Assembly (NCBI GenBank): GCA_003481775.1
Contig: QULU01000026.1
Span: 33,065-71,794 of the forward strand
Source: Clostridiaceae bacterium OM02-2AC
GTDB lineage: Bacteria; Bacillota_I; Bacilli_A; Erysipelotrichales; Erysipelotrichaceae
Length of the DNA stretch: 38,730 nt
Direction: 5' to 3'
Shown here: positions 35,830 through 38,730 of the stretch, one piece after another
Layout of the letters: each line of letters starts with the position of its first letter
How positions within the stretch are numbered: the stretch's first letter is position 1
Position numbers and translations under genes: made by a program
The notes under the pieces: model-generated
The model's database searches: none
What the model saw: only the letters and a program-made list of their open reading frames with translations
Told to the model about the DNA's origin: nothing

Positions 35830-37062
35830 ATGGAAGATAGATTGCGCAAGCTTGTAAAAGAGAATACGATAAATGAAAAATATAAGCTGAACAACGCCTC
35901 GCAGCTGGGGGCACAGCTTGGACTGAGCAGAAACTGGATATCCCAGTATCTGAATGAATACTACAATGACGGCACCTTCATCAAGGTGAATACCCGTCCG
36001 GTTGTATTTATTGATCGGGAGGCATTGGAGGAGAAATTTTCCATACATGTTGACAAGGCATTACTGACATCCTTTGATGAGCTTAGGAGTATGATTCAGG
36101 GGCAGGATACATCTGATTTCCAGAAGCTGATCGGACAAAAGGGCTCTCTGCGTGATGTGGTTGATAAATGCAAGGCGAGCATATCCTATCCACCACACGG
36201 ACTTCCAACTCTGCTGTATGGAGAGACAGGAACAGGAAAAAGCAGTATAGCGGCTCTGATGTATGAATATGGAGTCAATCATAAAATCCTCAGGGAGGAA
36301 GCTGCCTTCCTTCATGTGAACTGCAGCGAATACGCAAACAATCCCGAGCTGATAACCGCAAATCTGTTTGGCTATAAGAAGGGAGCTTTTACAGGCGCTG
36401 AAAGTGATAATATCGGCTTGATTAAGGCTGCGGAGGGCGGTGTTCTGTTTTTGGATGAGGTTCACTGTCTGCGTCCGGAATGTCAGGAAAAGCTTTTCCT
36501 ATTCATGGATCACGGCAATTACCGTATGCTGGGGGATAATGAGCATCAGTACCACAGTAATGTACTGCTGGTGTTTGCGACAACTGAGGATCCGGAAACG
36601 GTACTGTTAAAAACCCTGCTGCGAAGGATTCCGGTTCGTATAGAAATACCATCTCTGGAGGAACGCGGCATAAAGGAAAAATCTGCAATCCTTGTTGCGG
36701 CACTGGATATCGAAGCAAAGAAAATGCGCAGAAATATCACCATCAGCAATACTGCCTTCAACGCACTTTTGAATGCCAGATACACAGGAAATGTCGGTGA
36801 GCTGTTTAATGTTGTTCAGGCGACCTGCATGAATTCCCTGTTTCACAACAAAAAAGAGGGAATGCTGGAAATTCACACACTGAACCTGCCCGGAAAAATC
36901 ATTTCCAATTACCACATCGACCGCAACAGTATACTGTTTGACCGCCATCAGATGCTTTCACTGGATCAGCTGAAGGAGCATGCAACTGAAAGCTTGCCGC
37001 AGACCACACTGTTCGCGACATTGCTGGGCACCTCAGGGACTTACAGAACAATAGGATTTTGA
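35830..37062 (+). CDS. LevR-type sigma-54 activator, N-terminal part (HTH and AAA+), frameshifted
   Basis: 410 residues as read. An N-terminal helix-turn-helix (NNASQLGAQLGLSRNWISQYL, about 21-41) is followed by a sigma-54 activator AAA+ domain: Walker A GETGTGKS (131-138), GAFTGA sigma-54 contact loop (185-190), Walker B LFLDE (206-210). After about residue 386 the frame departs from the family and ends at a TGA overlapping the next ATG. Adding one A at the AAA of 36988-36990 would continue it into the next frame, giving one protein of about 909 residues, the usual LevR length. See the partner feature and finding. Confidence 0.8.
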   Translation: MEDRLRKLVKENTINEKYKLNNASQLGAQLGLSRNWISQYLNEYYNDGTFIKVNTRPVVFIDREALEEKFSIHVDKALLTSFDELRSMIQGQDTSDFQKLIGQKGSLRDVVDKCKASISYPPHGLPTLLYGETGTGKSSIAALMYEYGVNHKILREEAAFLHVNCSEYANNPELITANLFGYKKGAFTGAESDNIGLIKAAEGGVLFLDEVHCLRPECQEKLFLFMDHGNYRMLGDNEHQYHSNVLLVFATTEDPETVLLKTLLRRIPVRIEIPSLEERGIKEKSAILVAALDIEAKKMRRNITISNTAFNALLNARYTGNVGELFNVVQATCMNSLFHNKKEGMLEIHTLNLPGKIISNYHIDRNSILFDRHQMLSLDQLKEHATESLPQTTLFATLLGTSGTYRTIGF

Positions 37063-38558
37063 TGCCGAAATTCATTGAAAAATGCACCGGGGATGTGGAG
37101 CATTATTTCAATACGATTTTATTTGATGATCAGAATATCAAAGATCCTACCAATACATATATCATGAAGTCATTAAAGGCCATTGTGGAAATGATTTCGG
37201 AAAAATACGGGTATTCCTTTCAAACGAATGAAATTTATTCCATGTCCCTCATGATACGGGACTGTATGCAATCTTATATGGAAATGGAGGAGTACTTCGA
37301 TACCTTTCATGAGGAATGTGATACCTTTACCGGAATCATAGAAAAGAAATTTATGCGTGAATTTGCCATCGTTACTGAAATCAGTGAGGTGCTGAAGCTG
37401 CATCTGGATATCGAGCTGCGCCCCTTTATCGCGGCAATTTTCACGTTGATCATGCATATGTATCATCGCAGCCGTGACATCAACAAACGCATCGGTATCA
37501 TCCTCGCACATGGCTATGCGACTGCCTCCTCCATGGCGAATGCAGTCAATCAGATGCTGGATCAATATGTGTGCGATGCCATTGACATGCCGCTGGATAC
37601 GACAACGGATTCCATTGTGAAAAAGCTGAATGACTTTCTTAGAAAGCGTGGAGAATATCGCGATCTCGTATTGCTGGTCGATATGGGAAGTCTGGAGGAA
37701 ATTCACAAGGGGGTTTTGGATATTTCCCGGGCAAATGTCGCAATCGCCAGTGATGTCAGCACGAGGATGGCATTGCAGATCGGGGATGCACTTCGTAAGG
37801 ATGTTCCTTTGAAAAAAATATTTGAGGCATGCAAAGCTGCGTGTACCATGCATGTTCAGATCATGGAAAGCAGGATACGGGAAAAAGCAATCCTATGCTC
37901 CTGCGCTACTGGCATCGGTACTGCGGAGAAGCTGAAGAATATTCTGGAGGACTCCCTTCCGAAAAATCTCCCTGTCCGTGTGCTGACCTATGATTATTCT
38001 ACTTTACTGGAAAACCGCATGGAGGATGATTTCTTTGACCGCTATGAGGTTGTCTGCATTGTCGGTACATTGAATCCCAATATCGATAACATAAAGTTTA
38101 TACCGGTAGAGGAGCTGATTATGAACAATTCGTTTGATGTTTTGACGATTCATTTTAAAGACCTTCTCAATGAGGAAGCAATGGAGCAGTTTCGTAGAAA
38201 TATTCTGAAGAATTTCTCCCTGTCCAATATCATTGGAAACCTGACCATCCTGAATCCGGATAAGCTGCTGCAGCATGTCGCTGACGCCATTGACCGGCTA
38301 CAGAAGGAAATGAACAGGATGTTTAGCTATAATATGTGTTTTGGTCTTTATGTACATGTCTGCTGTCTGATTGAGCGTCTGGTAACCCGCGAGGGGGAAG
38401 AGGATTATGTAAAGCGCTATGAAGAATGCAGCAGAGAGCTGCAGGAATTTATCCTCTGTATAAAAATGGCATTTGAGAAGGTTGAAAAGTATTACAGTGT
38501 ATCCATTCCCATTGAGGAAATTGAGTATATCAGCATCTATATCCGAAGCATGCATTAA
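37062..38558 (+). CDS. LevR-type activator, C-terminal part (PRD-EIIA-EIIB-PRD), frameshifted
   Basis: 498 residues from ATG 37062, which overlaps the upstream TGA (TGATG) and has a weak AGGA before it. Order: PRD1 (about 35-135), mannose-type EIIA-like domain with phospho-histidine H150 in ILAHGYATASSM, EIIB-like domain with C281 in CSCATGIGTAEK, and PRD2 (about 395-498, VHVCCLIERL). This is the sensory half of LevR, through which PTS components phosphorylate and control the activator. The open frame continues upstream to 36990 with sensible residues (KLAADHTVRDIAGHLRDL), supporting one original gene. A regulated PTS operon is expected to the right. Confidence 0.8.
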   Translation: MPKFIEKCTGDVEHYFNTILFDDQNIKDPTNTYIMKSLKAIVEMISEKYGYSFQTNEIYSMSLMIRDCMQSYMEMEEYFDTFHEECDTFTGIIEKKFMREFAIVTEISEVLKLHLDIELRPFIAAIFTLIMHMYHRSRDINKRIGIILAHGYATASSMANAVNQMLDQYVCDAIDMPLDTTTDSIVKKLNDFLRKRGEYRDLVLLVDMGSLEEIHKGVLDISRANVAIASDVSTRMALQIGDALRKDVPLKKIFEACKAACTMHVQIMESRIREKAILCSCATGIGTAEKLKNILEDSLPKNLPVRVLTYDYSTLLENRMEDDFFDRYEVVCIVGTLNPNIDNIKFIPVEELIMNNSFDVLTIHFKDLLNEEAMEQFRRNILKNFSLSNIIGNLTILNPDKLLQHVADAIDRLQKEMNRMFSYNMCFGLYVHVCCLIERLVTREGEEDYVKRYEECSRELQEFILCIKMAFEKVEKYYSVSIPIEEIEYISIYIRSMH

Positions 38559-38690
38559 AAGCTGACGGTCATCACCCCGATAATTCCATCCGATCACAGC
38601 ATCATTCTAGGGTGATTACTGATAACTGGTAGTGTTAAGTTTTGAAGAATAGTGTCCTTGGCTACAGAAAAAAGCCGGTAATTACAGGCC

Positions 38691-38730
38691 AATGGCATCA
38701 ACCTAAGGAAATGTGGTTGATGCCATTTTT
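38691..38730 (+). terminator. Strong hairpin at the window end
   Basis: AATGGCATCAACC (38691-38703) and GGTTGATGCCATT (38715-38727) form a perfect 13-bp stem over 11 bases, followed by T to the window edge. Probably the terminator of the LevR-type gene. In the 130 bases before it, only a loose ATCACCC/GGGTGAT repeat (38571-38616) is seen. Confidence 0.75.

Noticed and set aside
36990..37062. Programmed -1 frameshift in the LevR-type gene
   Set aside because: No canonical slippery heptamer or downstream structure is visible, and the A run is only three long; a base deletion or sequencing error is simpler.
37173..37853. Minus-strand open frame of 226 codons opposite the LevR-type sensory half
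   Set aside because: Shadow of the PRD/EIIA coding region; composition and lack of start signals argue against a gene.
38571..38730. Sigma-54 (-12/-24) promoter for a PTS operon after the LevR-type gene
   Set aside because: A TGGCA occurs at the final hairpin but no TTGC follows at the required distance; the target operon probably starts beyond the window.

Overview
The window reads as ordinary chromosome from a low-to-mid GC Gram-positive anaerobe. Evidence: strong AGGAGG-type ribosome binding sites, TATAAT promoters, sugar PTS genes, a lysine-rich Gram-positive signal peptidase I and an anaerobic NrdD-type domain. An Erysipelotrichia such as a [Clostridium] innocuum relative is my best guess from protein style; I could not test it. 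I see no rRNA, tRNA, CRISPR array, complete IS or prophage.

Left part (1-15 kb). The 3' end of araD (ribulose-5-phosphate epimerase) and a galM-type aldose epimerase come first, then a secreted metzincin-like protease with a lipoprotein. Next come two paralogous loci. Locus A has a POT/PTR2-type peptide transporter homologue, a cytosolic HExxH protease and a GH127 (DUF1680) beta-L-arabinofuranosidase homologue, followed by an M24 Xaa-Pro-type aminopeptidase. Locus B has a second transporter, an AraC regulator and a second GH127 protein. Both transporter promoters carry the same upstream box at the same distance from the -35. Together with araD and galM this suggests an intracellular pathway in which arabinosylated (hydroxyproline-type) glycopeptides are imported, de-arabinosylated and hydrolysed. 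That is an inference, but it is the most interesting system in the window. Both transporters lack the ExxER motif of the POT family.

Middle (15-22.5 kb). A YjdF-like membrane protein; an AAA-ATPase/PDDEXK_9 gene broken by 53 bp inserted exactly in its Walker A motif; a methionine aminopeptidase with an N-terminal SEC-C zinc motif; acetolactate synthase ilvB-ilvN; a class II Fic AMPylase-like protein; and the C-terminal remnant of a probable SIS sugar isomerase.

Minus-strand block (22.8-29.9 kb). A beta-glucoside PTS permease (EIIBCA) and 6-phospho-beta-glucosidase operon, preceded by a large inverted-repeat operator, an AraC regulator and a PAS-GGDEF diguanylate cyclase.

Right part (30-38.7 kb). 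Signal peptidase I, an SRPBCC protein and a stand-alone NrdD C-terminal-like mini-protein; a structured 5' leader before a membrane-anchored coiled-coil protein with five D-x-T-x-[VIL] repeats; an O-antigen ligase-like protein; a ChbG/YdjC deacetylase; and a LevR-type sigma-54 activator split by an apparent one-base deletion. Several intrinsic terminators start inside, or overlap, the stop codon of the preceding gene.
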